Shown: positions 1 through 5,386 of the stretch, piece by piece
How the letters are laid out: each line of letters begins with the position of its first letter
Position numbering within the stretch: the stretch's first letter is position 1
Assembly (NCBI GenBank): GCA_030597275.1
Contig: JAUVSB010000091.1
Location: forward strand, 1-6,150
DNA: 6,150 nt
From: Gammaproteobacteria bacterium
GTDB taxonomy: Bacteria > Pseudomonadota > Gammaproteobacteria > BMS3Bbin11
Direction of reading: 5' to 3'
The notes under the pieces: generated by a model
The model's database searches: none
Told to the model about the DNA's origin: nothing
The model's input: only the letters and a program-made list of their open reading frames with translations
Made by a program: the position numbers and the translations under genes

Positions 1-866
1 ACTACACCATCTGCAATGAGAAATGATGTGGAACGGATGTGATCTGCGATAACGCGTAATGACTTATTATCAAGGACATCACAGCCGGTCACCTTGCTCG
101 CAGCGTCGATAAGATGCTTGAACAGGTCAATATCATAATTATTTGAGACTTTCTGCTGAACCGCAGCCAGACGCTCCAGTCCCATGCCTGTATCGACAGA
201 GGGCTTGGGCAAGTCTTTTAAACTGCCATCTGCTAAGCGGTCGTACTGCATGAAAACCAGGTTCCAGATTTCAACATAGCGATCACCGTCTTCATCCGGC
301 GAACCGGGAGGCCCACCTGGAATATCCGCACCATGATCATAGAATATTTCTGTGCAGGGACCACAGGGCCCAGTATCTCCCATGGACCAGAAGTTATCTT
401 TGGCACCAATCCTCAAACAGCGCTCTGGACTGATACCAATTTCATTCAACCAGATCTTTTCTGCATCCTCATCTTCTTCAAAAACTGTCACCCAGAGCTT
501 GTCTGCTGGAATCTGCATGACTTCGGTGAGAAACTCCCAGGCGTAGACAATGGCATCCCGTTTGAAATAATCACCAAAACTAAAGTTTCCAAGCATTTCG
601 AAAAATGTATGATGACGTGCGGTATAACCGACATTTTCCAGATCGTTATGTTTACCACCGGCACGGACACAACGCTGCGAGCTGGCAGCACGATGATAAG
701 GTCGGGTTTCATTTCCAAGAAAAACATCTTTGAACTGCACCATGCCTGCATTGGTAAACAGCAAGGAGGGATCATTGCCGGGCACAAGCGAACTACTTGC
801 CACAACTTCATGTCCCTTTGATGCAAAAAAATCAAGAAACTCTTTTCTAATCTCGCTGCTTTTCAT
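1..866 (-). CDS. alaS: Alanyl-tRNA synthetase, N-terminal part (partial at left edge)
   Basis: This is the first 288 codons of a gene that runs off the left edge. Its product charges tRNA-Ala with alanine in the cytoplasm. The visible part is most of the class II aminoacylation domain, starting MKSSEIRKEFLDFFASKGHE, the standard AlaRS opening. Motif 1 (FTNAGMVQFKDVFLG) is near residues 37-51. Motif 2 is near 66-102 and includes RCVRAGGKHNDLENVG and HHTFFEMLGNFSFGDYF. DTGPCGPCTEIFYD lies at 164-177 and the motif 3 type DTGMGLERL at 225-233. No key residue is missing in this part. The editing and C-Ala domains lie outside the window. The ATG at 866 is chosen by alignment with the family; its ribosome binding site is weak. 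The gene follows recX by 82 bp on the same strand, the usual gammaproteobacterial order, so readthrough from recA-recX is possible. Confidence 0.97.
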   Translation of the reverse strand, partial: MKSSEIRKEFLDFFASKGHEVVASSSLVPGNDPSLLFTNAGMVQFKDVFLGNETRPYHRAASSQRCVRAGGKHNDLENVGYTARHHTFFEMLGNFSFGDYFKRDAIVYAWEFLTEVMQIPADKLWVTVFEEDEDAEKIWLNEIGISPERCLRIGAKDNFWSMGDTGPCGPCTEIFYDHGADIPGGPPGSPDEDGDRYVEIWNLVFMQYDRLADGSLKDLPKPSVDTGMGLERLAAVQQKVSNNYDIDLFKHLIDAASKVTGCDVLDNKSLRVIADHIRSTSFLIADGV

Positions 867-891
867 ATCCCGACAGAACTACCCCTGGTAC

Positions 892-957
892 AAATCAAAC
901 AATGCCTAGTCAAACGATTCTAAATCAAACGATTTTAATCAAACCATACTAGTCAAA
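892..957. repeat. Short tandem repeats between recX and alaS
   Basis: The plus strand shows TCAAAC at 895, 910, 925 and 939, and TCAAA at 953, giving spacings of 15, 15, 14 and 14 bp. The best copies are TAGTCAAACGATTCT (907-921) and AAATCAAACGATTTT (922-936). On the transcribed strand the 9-mer TTTGACTAG occurs twice, once as the last codons and stop of recX (957-949) and once in the gap (914-906). The array therefore looks like a slippage expansion of the recX 3' end. It lies just upstream of alaS, so a regulatory role cannot be excluded, but nothing shows one. Confidence 0.6.
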
Positions 958-1368
958 TTCCGCGTCTTTAATGACACTGTATATCATATCGTGCGGAAAG
1001 CCTCTGGAAGCAAGGAATTTTACCTGTTTTACGCGCTCTGCGGGAGCCCCTGATAGCTGTCCAGCATACTTTTTTTTAATTAAGCTGATAAGAGACAGCT
1101 GCCAGTCGGGATGCAGCTCATCCATGACACTGTCAACGATATGTTCTGCTACACCCTTATTACGCAGTTCATAGCGCACTTTGACAGGGCCGTTGCCACG
1201 ATTAAGACGGGAATTGATCATGCTTTCGCAGAAGCGCTGATCAGAAACAAGATTATCTCTAAGCAGACCCTCAATGGCTTCATCAACCATTTCAGAGTCA
1301 AAACCTTTTATTTTTAGTTTACGAGAAAGTTCGGTTACACCATGTTCACGACGTGCCAGCAAATCCAT
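949..1368 (-). CDS. recX: Regulatory protein RecX (RecA modulator)
   Basis: RecX binds RecA filaments and limits their growth and recombinase activity. The ATG-started product has 139 residues and is built of RecX-type three-helix repeats. It opens with the family signature MDLLARREHGVTELSRKLKIKG, then has the repeat around LVSDQRFCESMINSRLNRGNGPVKVRYELRNKGV, and ends with FLASRGFPHDMIYSVIKDAEFD. The conserved first helix begins upstream of this ATG, because the in-frame codons before it encode LKDVRRRA, which matches homologs. The frame stays open back to a TAG inside recA, and the only plausible earlier start is a CTG at 1419 overlapping the recA stop (156 aa). The gene lies 43 bp after recA by the ATG start and is almost certainly co-transcribed with it. 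Identity is firm; the start is uncertain. Confidence 0.93.
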   Translation of the reverse strand: MDLLARREHGVTELSRKLKIKGFDSEMVDEAIEGLLRDNLVSDQRFCESMINSRLNRGNGPVKVRYELRNKGVAEHIVDSVMDELHPDWQLSLISLIKKKYAGQLSGAPAERVKQVKFLASRGFPHDMIYSVIKDAEFD

Positions 1369-1411
1369 GGCACGTCGCCTGACATCTTTAAGGGTATGAG
1401 TAAAAGATTGA

Positions 1412-2476
1412 TTATTCAGCTTTTGCTACCTCAGCCACCTCTTCTTCAACATCATCTGATTCAGTGATACCCATGGCGACACGAAGCTTTTCTTCTATCT
1501 CTACTGCCATTTCTGGATGATCTTTCAGATACTGGCGAGCATTATCCTTGCCCTGGCCGATACGTTCCTTGCCATAGCCGTACCAGGCACCTGCCTTATC
1601 AACAATGTTGTGTAAAACACCAAGGTCTATCAGTTCACCTTCGTGAGAGATACCCTCATCGTAAAGAATATCAAACTCACACTGCTTAAACGGTGGCGCC
1701 ACCTTATTCTTAACGACTTTGACACGGGTCTGGTTACCGAGGACTTCATCAGCTTTCTTGATCGCACCAATGCGACGTATATCAAGACGTACCGAAGAAT
1801 AAAACTTGAGGGCATTACCACCTGTAGTCGTTTCGGGGTTACCAAACATTACACCAATTTTCATACGGATCTGGTTAATGAATATCACCAGGGTATTGGA
1901 TCGTTTAATATTAGCTGTCAGTTTTCGCAGAGCCTGTGACATCAGCCTGGCTTGTAGGCCAACGTGGTGATCGCCCATATCACCTTCTATCTCGGCCTTT
2001 GGTGTGAGTGCTGCAACCGAGTCAATGACAACAATATCAACAGCTGCTGAACGAACCAGCATGTCAGTGATCTCCAGTGCCTGCTCACCGGTATCAGGCT
2101 GGGAAACCAGCAGGTTGTCGACATCAACACCGATCTTTGCAGCATAAGAAGGATCCAGCGCATGTTCTGCGTCGACAAAGGCACAGGTGCCGCCCAGTTT
2201 TTGTGCTTCGGCAACGACCTGTAGAGTAAGCGTTGTTTTACCTGAAGACTCAGGGCCATATATTTCGACCACGCGTCCACGTGGCAAGCCACCTATTCCC
2301 AGGGCATTATCAAGTGCCAGTGAGCCCGTAGGTATAGCCTCAATATTCTGTACTGCCCCATCACCCAGTCGCATGACTGCGCCTTTGCCAAACTGGCGTT
2401 CTATCTGACTCAGGGCGGCACTAAGGGCCTTTGTTTTGTTGTCGTCCATTTTGATACTCGTTGTTGGTTGGTCCAT
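1412..2476 (-). CDS. recA: Recombinase RecA
   Basis: RecA polymerises on single-stranded DNA, performs homologous strand exchange and, as a filament, stimulates LexA self-cleavage. The 354-residue product is full length. It has the Walker A motif GPESSGKT at 74-81, the Walker B strand DIVVIDS at 147-153, the L1 region around EGDMGDHHVGLQARLMSQAL, and the L2 region with INQIRMKIGVMFGNPETTTG. The C-terminal tail is acidic (ESDDVEEEVAEVAKAE). Start choice: GGAGG at 2486-2490 lies 9 nt before the ATG at 2476, which supports this start over the internal MDDNK methionine that aligns with the E. coli N-terminus. The gene sits 53 bp downstream of thpR. I see no LexA box and no convincing -35/-10 pair in that gap. 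A short CCGC-TTTAT-GCGG hairpin lies in the leader. Confidence 0.99.
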   Translation of the reverse strand: MDQPTTSIKMDDNKTKALSAALSQIERQFGKGAVMRLGDGAVQNIEAIPTGSLALDNALGIGGLPRGRVVEIYGPESSGKTTLTLQVVAEAQKLGGTCAFVDAEHALDPSYAAKIGVDVDNLLVSQPDTGEQALEITDMLVRSAAVDIVVIDSVAALTPKAEIEGDMGDHHVGLQARLMSQALRKLTANIKRSNTLVIFINQIRMKIGVMFGNPETTTGGNALKFYSSVRLDIRRIGAIKKADEVLGNQTRVKVVKNKVAPPFKQCEFDILYDEGISHEGELIDLGVLHNIVDKAGAWYGYGKERIGQGKDNARQYLKDHPEMAVEIEEKLRVAMGITESDDVEEEVAEVAKAE

Positions 2477-2529
2477 GTTATTTATCCTCCGGATTATTAC
2501 ATACGAAACCGCATAAAGCGGATATTTTG

Positions 2530-3081
2530 TTAATGTTTAGTTAGTGGGAATTCCTCGATAATTTCGTATTCCACCCCGTCACCTTTTTGCTTTGATTCAA
2601 TCAGGCAGTAGCGATCTACTTTCCAGGACATTGGCTGGATATCAAACTCTATTTCAGTTTGGGAATTGTGCAGCAGGCTGACATGCGGCTGATAAGGCCG
2701 CTCTTTGCTATGAGAAGTAAATTCACGGCTAATAAGACTCAGTGCATTATGTAGATCTTTCAATCCTTTCGGGATTAGCCTGGGTCCAACCCAGTTTATC
2801 CGGCAGTGTGTAAATGTACCGGTTTCATCTAATTCAAGATCAAACTGTTTTATATCCAGGGTGCGCAATTTTGCTCTCAGTTGACGTTCTTTATGTTCTT
2901 GCACCTGGCCGAGAAAGATTAATGTGAGATGGATATTCTCTTTGCTCGTTGTTCTGCCACCATGCTTCAATTGCAAGTGGCGAGCCAGGTCATAAAGTAA
3001 TTCCTGAAGAGTTTGATCAGGCCAGCAGGCCAGAAATAAACGCCGGCTCGATTCTGTACTTATATTATTTGCTTCAATCAC
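2530..3081 (-). CDS. thpR: RNA 2',3'-cyclic phosphodiesterase (ThpR/LigT, 2H family)
   Basis: This is a member of the 2H phosphoesterase superfamily (bacterial 2'-5' RNA ligase / RNA 2',3'-cyclic phosphodiesterase), a soluble RNA end-processing enzyme. Both catalytic motifs are visible: HLTL and, about 80 residues later, HVSL. They sit at residues 53-56 and 135-138 if counted from the GTG at 3087. Other family signs are RRLFLACWP near the N-terminus, FLGQV after the first motif, and the GVEYEIIEEFPL ending. Length (about 183 aa) is normal. Start choice: the longest frame begins with GTG at 3087, but that base is part of the AAGGAG Shine-Dalgarno sequence (3087-3092). The next in-frame GTG at 3081 has a 5-nt spacer and is preferred. 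The gene overlaps the end of pncC by 8 bp, implying translational coupling. Confidence 0.92.
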   Translation of the reverse strand: MIEANNISTESSRRLFLACWPDQTLQELLYDLARHLQLKHGGRTTSKENIHLTLIFLGQVQEHKERQLRAKLRTLDIKQFDLELDETGTFTHCRINWVGPRLIPKGLKDLHNALSLISREFTSHSKERPYQPHVSLLHNSQTEIEFDIQPMSWKVDRYCLIESKQKGDGVEYEIIEEFPLTKH

Positions 3082-3601
3082 GGTCACTCCTTGTTTCTAG
3101 ACGTGCAAGGATGCCCGTTAGCACTTGCCTTACAGATTGTTCTCTTATTTCCTGGCGATTGCCGTTGAAATGACAGGTCTCGGTTTCACACTGGCCATCG
3201 ACCAGCCAGCCAAAACATACCGTCCCAACAGGTTTCTCAGGGCTACCTCCGCCTGGGCCAGCAATGCCGGTGACAGACAATCCTGTCTGCGCACGGCTGT
3301 GTTCGACTGCACCCTGCACCATATGCCTGGCGGTCTCTTCACTGACAGCGCCGTGAATCTCAATCACTTGCTTGTCGACACCCAGTATTTCCTGCTTGGA
3401 TTCATTGCTGTAGGTAACAAACCCCCGGTCAAACCAGTTTGAGCTACCGACAATGGAGGTAATCAGCATCGATACCCATCCGCCGGTACAGGATTCTGCA
3501 GTCACCAGCATTTCTTTTCGGGACGCCAACTCATCACCAATCCGTGATGCCAGGTCTTCCAGGCTAGTCTCTGTGTTCTGTGTATTTGTTAAATCTGTCA
3601 T
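3074..3601 (-). CDS. pncC: Nicotinamide-nucleotide amidohydrolase PncC (CinA C-terminal domain)
   Basis: PncC deamidates nicotinamide mononucleotide to nicotinate mononucleotide, recycling the NMN released by NAD-dependent DNA ligase. The 175-residue product is a stand-alone CinA C-terminal domain without the N-terminal molybdopterin-like domain, as usual in gammaproteobacteria. Visible signatures are TAESCTGG at 34-41 (with the probable catalytic serine at 37), FVTYSNESK at 61-69, VSEETARHMVQGA at 86-98, SVTGIAGPGGGSPEKPVGTV at 109-128, and the FNGNRQEIREQSV ending. The ATG at 3601 is preceded by AGGGA only 3 nt away, a tight spacing. This is the first gene of the pncC-thpR-recA-recX run and faces lexA across an 87-bp gap. 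The pncC-recA-recX-alaS order is classical for gammaproteobacteria. Confidence 0.96.
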   Translation of the reverse strand: MTDLTNTQNTETSLEDLASRIGDELASRKEMLVTAESCTGGWVSMLITSIVGSSNWFDRGFVTYSNESKQEILGVDKQVIEIHGAVSEETARHMVQGAVEHSRAQTGLSVTGIAGPGGGSPEKPVGTVCFGWLVDGQCETETCHFNGNRQEIREQSVRQVLTGILARLETRSDRD

Positions 3602-3633
3602 GTTTCCCTAATCGCCTTTACTACTAAGTTTTC

Positions 3634-3662
3634 TTGCATTTTTCTGCCCGTTCCCGTATTCT
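3634..3662 (+). promoter_or_regulatory. Predicted sigma70-type promoter of lexA
   Basis: TTGCAT (3634-3639) and TATTCT (3657-3662) are separated by exactly 17 bp on the lexA strand. The match to TTGACA/TATAAT is partial (3 of 6 and 4 of 6). The expected transcription start, about 7 nt further on, falls within the first GAAC of the direct repeat at 3666-3685. Bound repressor would then cover the start point, as is common for autoregulated lexA genes. This is inferred from spacing and position. Confidence 0.45.
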
Positions 3663-3665
3663 GCA

Positions 3666-3685
3666 TGAGAACAGAGTGAGAACAG
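3666..3685 (+). promoter_or_regulatory. Candidate LexA operator: direct repeat GAAC-N7-GAAC
   Basis: TGAGAACAG occurs twice without mismatch, at 3666-3674 and 3677-3685, one helical turn (11 bp) apart. This gives GAAC-N7-GAAC, which on the other strand is GTTC-N7-GTTC, the direct-repeat LexA box known from Alphaproteobacteria. A third, inverted half-site may exist (TTCT 3659-3662 facing AGAA 3668-3671). No CTGT-N8-ACAG palindrome is present in the gap. The site ends 3 nt before the lexA ATG, overlaps the predicted transcription start and occupies the ribosome-binding position, where only GAG-like bases are seen. It also lies 65-84 bp upstream of the divergent pncC start. Binding by LexA is inferred. 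Confidence 0.6.
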
Positions 3686-3688
3686 TAT

Positions 3689-4306
3689 ATGCTAACTGAC
3701 AGACAACGGCAAACCCTTAATTTCATCCGCGACTTTATTGATGAAAATGGCTACCCACCCAAGTTGAAAGAAATCGGCAACCACCTGGGTATTACCTCAC
3801 GTGGTACGGTGCATCGCTATATACGGGCACTGGAAGATGAAAATCTAATTCGTGTATCCACAGGCCGTTCGCGTGGTATTGAGCTGGTTGATAATGAAAC
3901 ACCCGGGGATGAGAGTATCGCTGATCATGAAAACACCCTGCCCGTCGTTGGAACCATCGCCGCGGGTTTACCGATAGAAGCTATCGAAGATCAGGAGACC
4001 ATCAACCTGAATGATTTTTTTGTTCGTCCTGGACGTTTTGTACTGCGTGTTCAGGGTGATTCAATGATCGAAGATGGCATCTTTGATGGTGACATGGTGA
4101 TCATGGAGAGCTGTCAGACTGCACGTGACAACGAAATTGTCATCGCACTGATTGACCAGGATGAAGCGACTCTGAAACGTATAAAAAATAATCAGGATGG
4201 CAGCATTACGCTTATTCCTGCAAACGCATCCATGCAGCCGTTCCGCTATTCTGCAGAACGCGTGACTATCCAGGGGCGGATCGTCGGACAGTTCAGGGCT
4301 TATTAA
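3689..4306 (+). CDS. lexA: SOS repressor LexA
   Basis: LexA represses DNA-damage genes and inactivates itself by RecA-stimulated cleavage. The 205-residue product has an N-terminal winged helix (MLTDRQRQTLNFIRDFI to about residue 65) and a C-terminal S24 peptidase-like domain. The cleavage site is Ala92-Gly93 in VVGTIAAGLP. The catalytic serine is Ser125 in VQGDSMIEDGI and the lysine is Lys163 in EATLKRI, so the protein should be active. The recognition helix region (ITSRGTVHRYIRAL, about 35-48) differs clearly from the AAEEHL type of E. coli LexA. The start matches the family N-terminus, although the ribosome binding site is weak and overlaps the direct repeat. The gene is divergent from pncC-thpR-recA-recX, an arrangement not found in E. 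coli, and is probably autoregulated through the repeat. Confidence 0.97.
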   Translation: MLTDRQRQTLNFIRDFIDENGYPPKLKEIGNHLGITSRGTVHRYIRALEDENLIRVSTGRSRGIELVDNETPGDESIADHENTLPVVGTIAAGLPIEAIEDQETINLNDFFVRPGRFVLRVQGDSMIEDGIFDGDMVIMESCQTARDNEIVIALIDQDEATLKRIKNNQDGSITLIPANASMQPFRYSAERVTIQGRIVGQFRAY

Positions 4307-4424
4307 CTGTCAATATACCTAAGTGGCAGCCATTCTGATCATTAAGAAACTTTATGTTTTCTACCCAGACCTGTTATATATTCAGTCAATCAAGTAAAAA
4401 ACATACTGCTACCGAGGTCATACC

Positions 4425-4865
4425 ATGGGCACAGGGGATAAAAAAAAGCACGTAAAGGGGCTCTCACCAAAAGATGCCGCAAAGCTGTTGCATGACGACC
4501 CCAGGGCATTACTCATTGACGTTCGCAGCAGCATGGAATTTTTGTTTGTCGGTCATCCTGAAGGAGCCGTGCACGTTGCCTGGATCGATGAACCGGACTG
4601 GAAAGTAAATGAGAATTTCACAACCGACATTCGTAAATTATTACTGGGTGGTGTCATCCGTGGCAACGAAATACATAGCGCACCAATAGTGCTGATCTGT
4701 CGCAGTGGCATACGCTCACTGGAGGCCGGACAAAAGCTAATCGATGACGGCATGACAAATGTCTACCATATCGACACCGGCTTCGAAGGTGAACTAGATG
4801 AGCATCATCGACGCAGCACCCTCAATGGCTGGCGATTCGATGGCTTACCGTGGGAGCAATGCTGA
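4425..4865 (+). CDS. Single-domain rhodanese-like sulfurtransferase
   Basis: This 146-residue protein carries one rhodanese domain, a fold that transfers sulfane sulfur through a cysteine persulfide. The domain starts at LSPKDAAKLL, continues with LLIDVRSSMEFLFVGHPEGA (about 29-48), and has the active-site loop CRSGIRS with Cys92 at residues 92-98. The downstream G-F-EG-LD-HRR-LNGWRFDGLPW ending is typical of bacterial single-domain rhodaneses with the FVGHP-AVHV-W-DEPDW segment. No signal peptide or membrane segment is seen, so it should be cytoplasmic; the N-terminus is basic (GDKKKHVKG). GAGGT at 4414-4418, 6 nt before the ATG, supports the start. A TATATT box at 4377-4382 could be a -10 element but lacks a clear -35. 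The physiological sulfur donor and acceptor cannot be told from sequence. Confidence 0.9.
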   Translation: MGTGDKKKHVKGLSPKDAAKLLHDDPRALLIDVRSSMEFLFVGHPEGAVHVAWIDEPDWKVNENFTTDIRKLLLGGVIRGNEIHSAPIVLICRSGIRSLEAGQKLIDDGMTNVYHIDTGFEGELDEHHRRSTLNGWRFDGLPWEQC

Positions 4866-4884
4866 AGATAGTTCGTTTATCAGT

Positions 4885-5301
4885 TTAGTCGCGTGTTCGC
4901 ACAAACACTTCACGCAACCTGAACTGGCCATACAGATTGAGCAGCAAGTCATCAGCCGAACCACTTGCTGGAAAAATTATACGGCTGAAGTTCCATCCAG
5001 CCGGGTTATAAAAATTAGCTGCCTGTCCAGTCACCACTCTCCGATCCCTCTGGCTATAAGGTGATCCTGTCCAGGCCAGCCCGCCTCCATATTGAGACTT
5101 CAGGACCACCTCGATATGATCAACTTCGAACTTGCTGGCGTCTACCTGGTACTGATTATAAAGTGCCTGATGCAAATCTACGACCTGAAATCCGCCAAAA
5201 ATTGCATCATTGAACTGCAGATGAAAAACCTCGGCATGCGCAGTGCTACTGATTAACAAGGACAAGATGAGAAGCAAGTTTACGTATAATTTTTTAAACA
5301 T
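4885..5301 (-). CDS. Small secreted protein of unknown function
   Basis: I do not recognise this 138-residue protein. It begins with a clear Sec signal peptide: FKK, then a hydrophobic stretch LYVNLLLILSLLISS, then a likely signal peptidase I site after AHA (residue 23), leaving a mature protein of about 115 residues. The mature part has no cysteine and no further membrane segment. It shows alternating hydrophobic strands (VDHIEVVLKS, NFSRIIF, LLLNLYGQFRLREVFVRTR), suggesting a beta-sandwich, and a QYGGGLAW turn. It is probably periplasmic or exported. An AAGGAG at 5315-5320 is the only good Shine-Dalgarno sequence but lies 13 nt from the ATG, longer than usual. The gene ends 19 bp from the convergent rhodanese and is divergent from the secreted Tyr/Gly-rich protein gene. 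Confidence 0.75.
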   Translation of the reverse strand: MFKKLYVNLLLILSLLISSTAHAEVFHLQFNDAIFGGFQVVDLHQALYNQYQVDASKFEVDHIEVVLKSQYGGGLAWTGSPYSQRDRRVVTGQAANFYNPAGWNFSRIIFPASGSADDLLLNLYGQFRLREVFVRTRD

Positions 5302-5334
5302 ACTAGCGGAAATACTCCTTGTATTAGGTGATTC

Positions 5335-5343
5335 TGATATACT
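5335..5343 (+). promoter_or_regulatory. Possible extended -10 promoter for the Tyr/Gly-rich protein gene
   Basis: TGaTATACT is an extended -10 element (TG at 5335-5336, hexamer TATACT at 5338-5343, one mismatch to TATAAT). No -35 is seen at 16-18 bp, which fits an extended -10 promoter. Transcription would start near 5350 and give a leader of roughly 37 nt before the ATG at 5387. It lies within the 85-bp divergent gap. Prediction from sequence only. Confidence 0.35.
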
Positions 5344-5386
5344 TAGATTCCGATGGTTAACTCACATTGAAAGAGTGAAACATATC

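Noticed and set aside
333..835. Several open frames on both strands within the left 850 bp (up to 162 aa)
   Set aside because: They lie over alaS, which reads through without interruption and carries all class II motifs; the other frames have no recognisable domain.
1630..2408. Open frames antisense or shifted within recA (71-101 aa)
   Set aside because: They are shadows of the highly conserved recA coding sequence, with no start signal or recognisable product.
2509..2521. CCGC-TTTAT-GCGG hairpin between thpR and recA as a terminator
   Set aside because: The stem is only 4 bp and is not followed by a proper T-run; it is too weak to call as a terminator or attenuator.
3661..3674. CTGCATGAGAACAG as an E. 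coli-type LexA palindrome
   Set aside because: CTG and CAG are separated by 8 bp instead of the 10 bp in CTGT-N8-ACAG, and the flanking T and A are missing; the direct repeat explains the sequence better.
4862..4883. Hairpin between the convergent rhodanese and secreted-protein genes
   Set aside because: Only a bulged 4+2 bp pairing (GATA/TATC plus CT/AG) with no T-tract; not enough for a terminator call.
4798..5064. 88-aa plus-strand frame spanning the rhodanese end and the convergent gene
   Set aside because: It crosses the ends of two supported genes, has no ribosome binding site and no domain-like sequence.
5243..5386. Upstream extension of the Tyr/Gly-rich protein to an ATG at 5243
   Set aside because: It would overlap the divergent secreted protein gene by 59 bp and place a signal peptide 48 residues inside the protein; the ATG at 5387 gives a normal N-terminal signal peptide.
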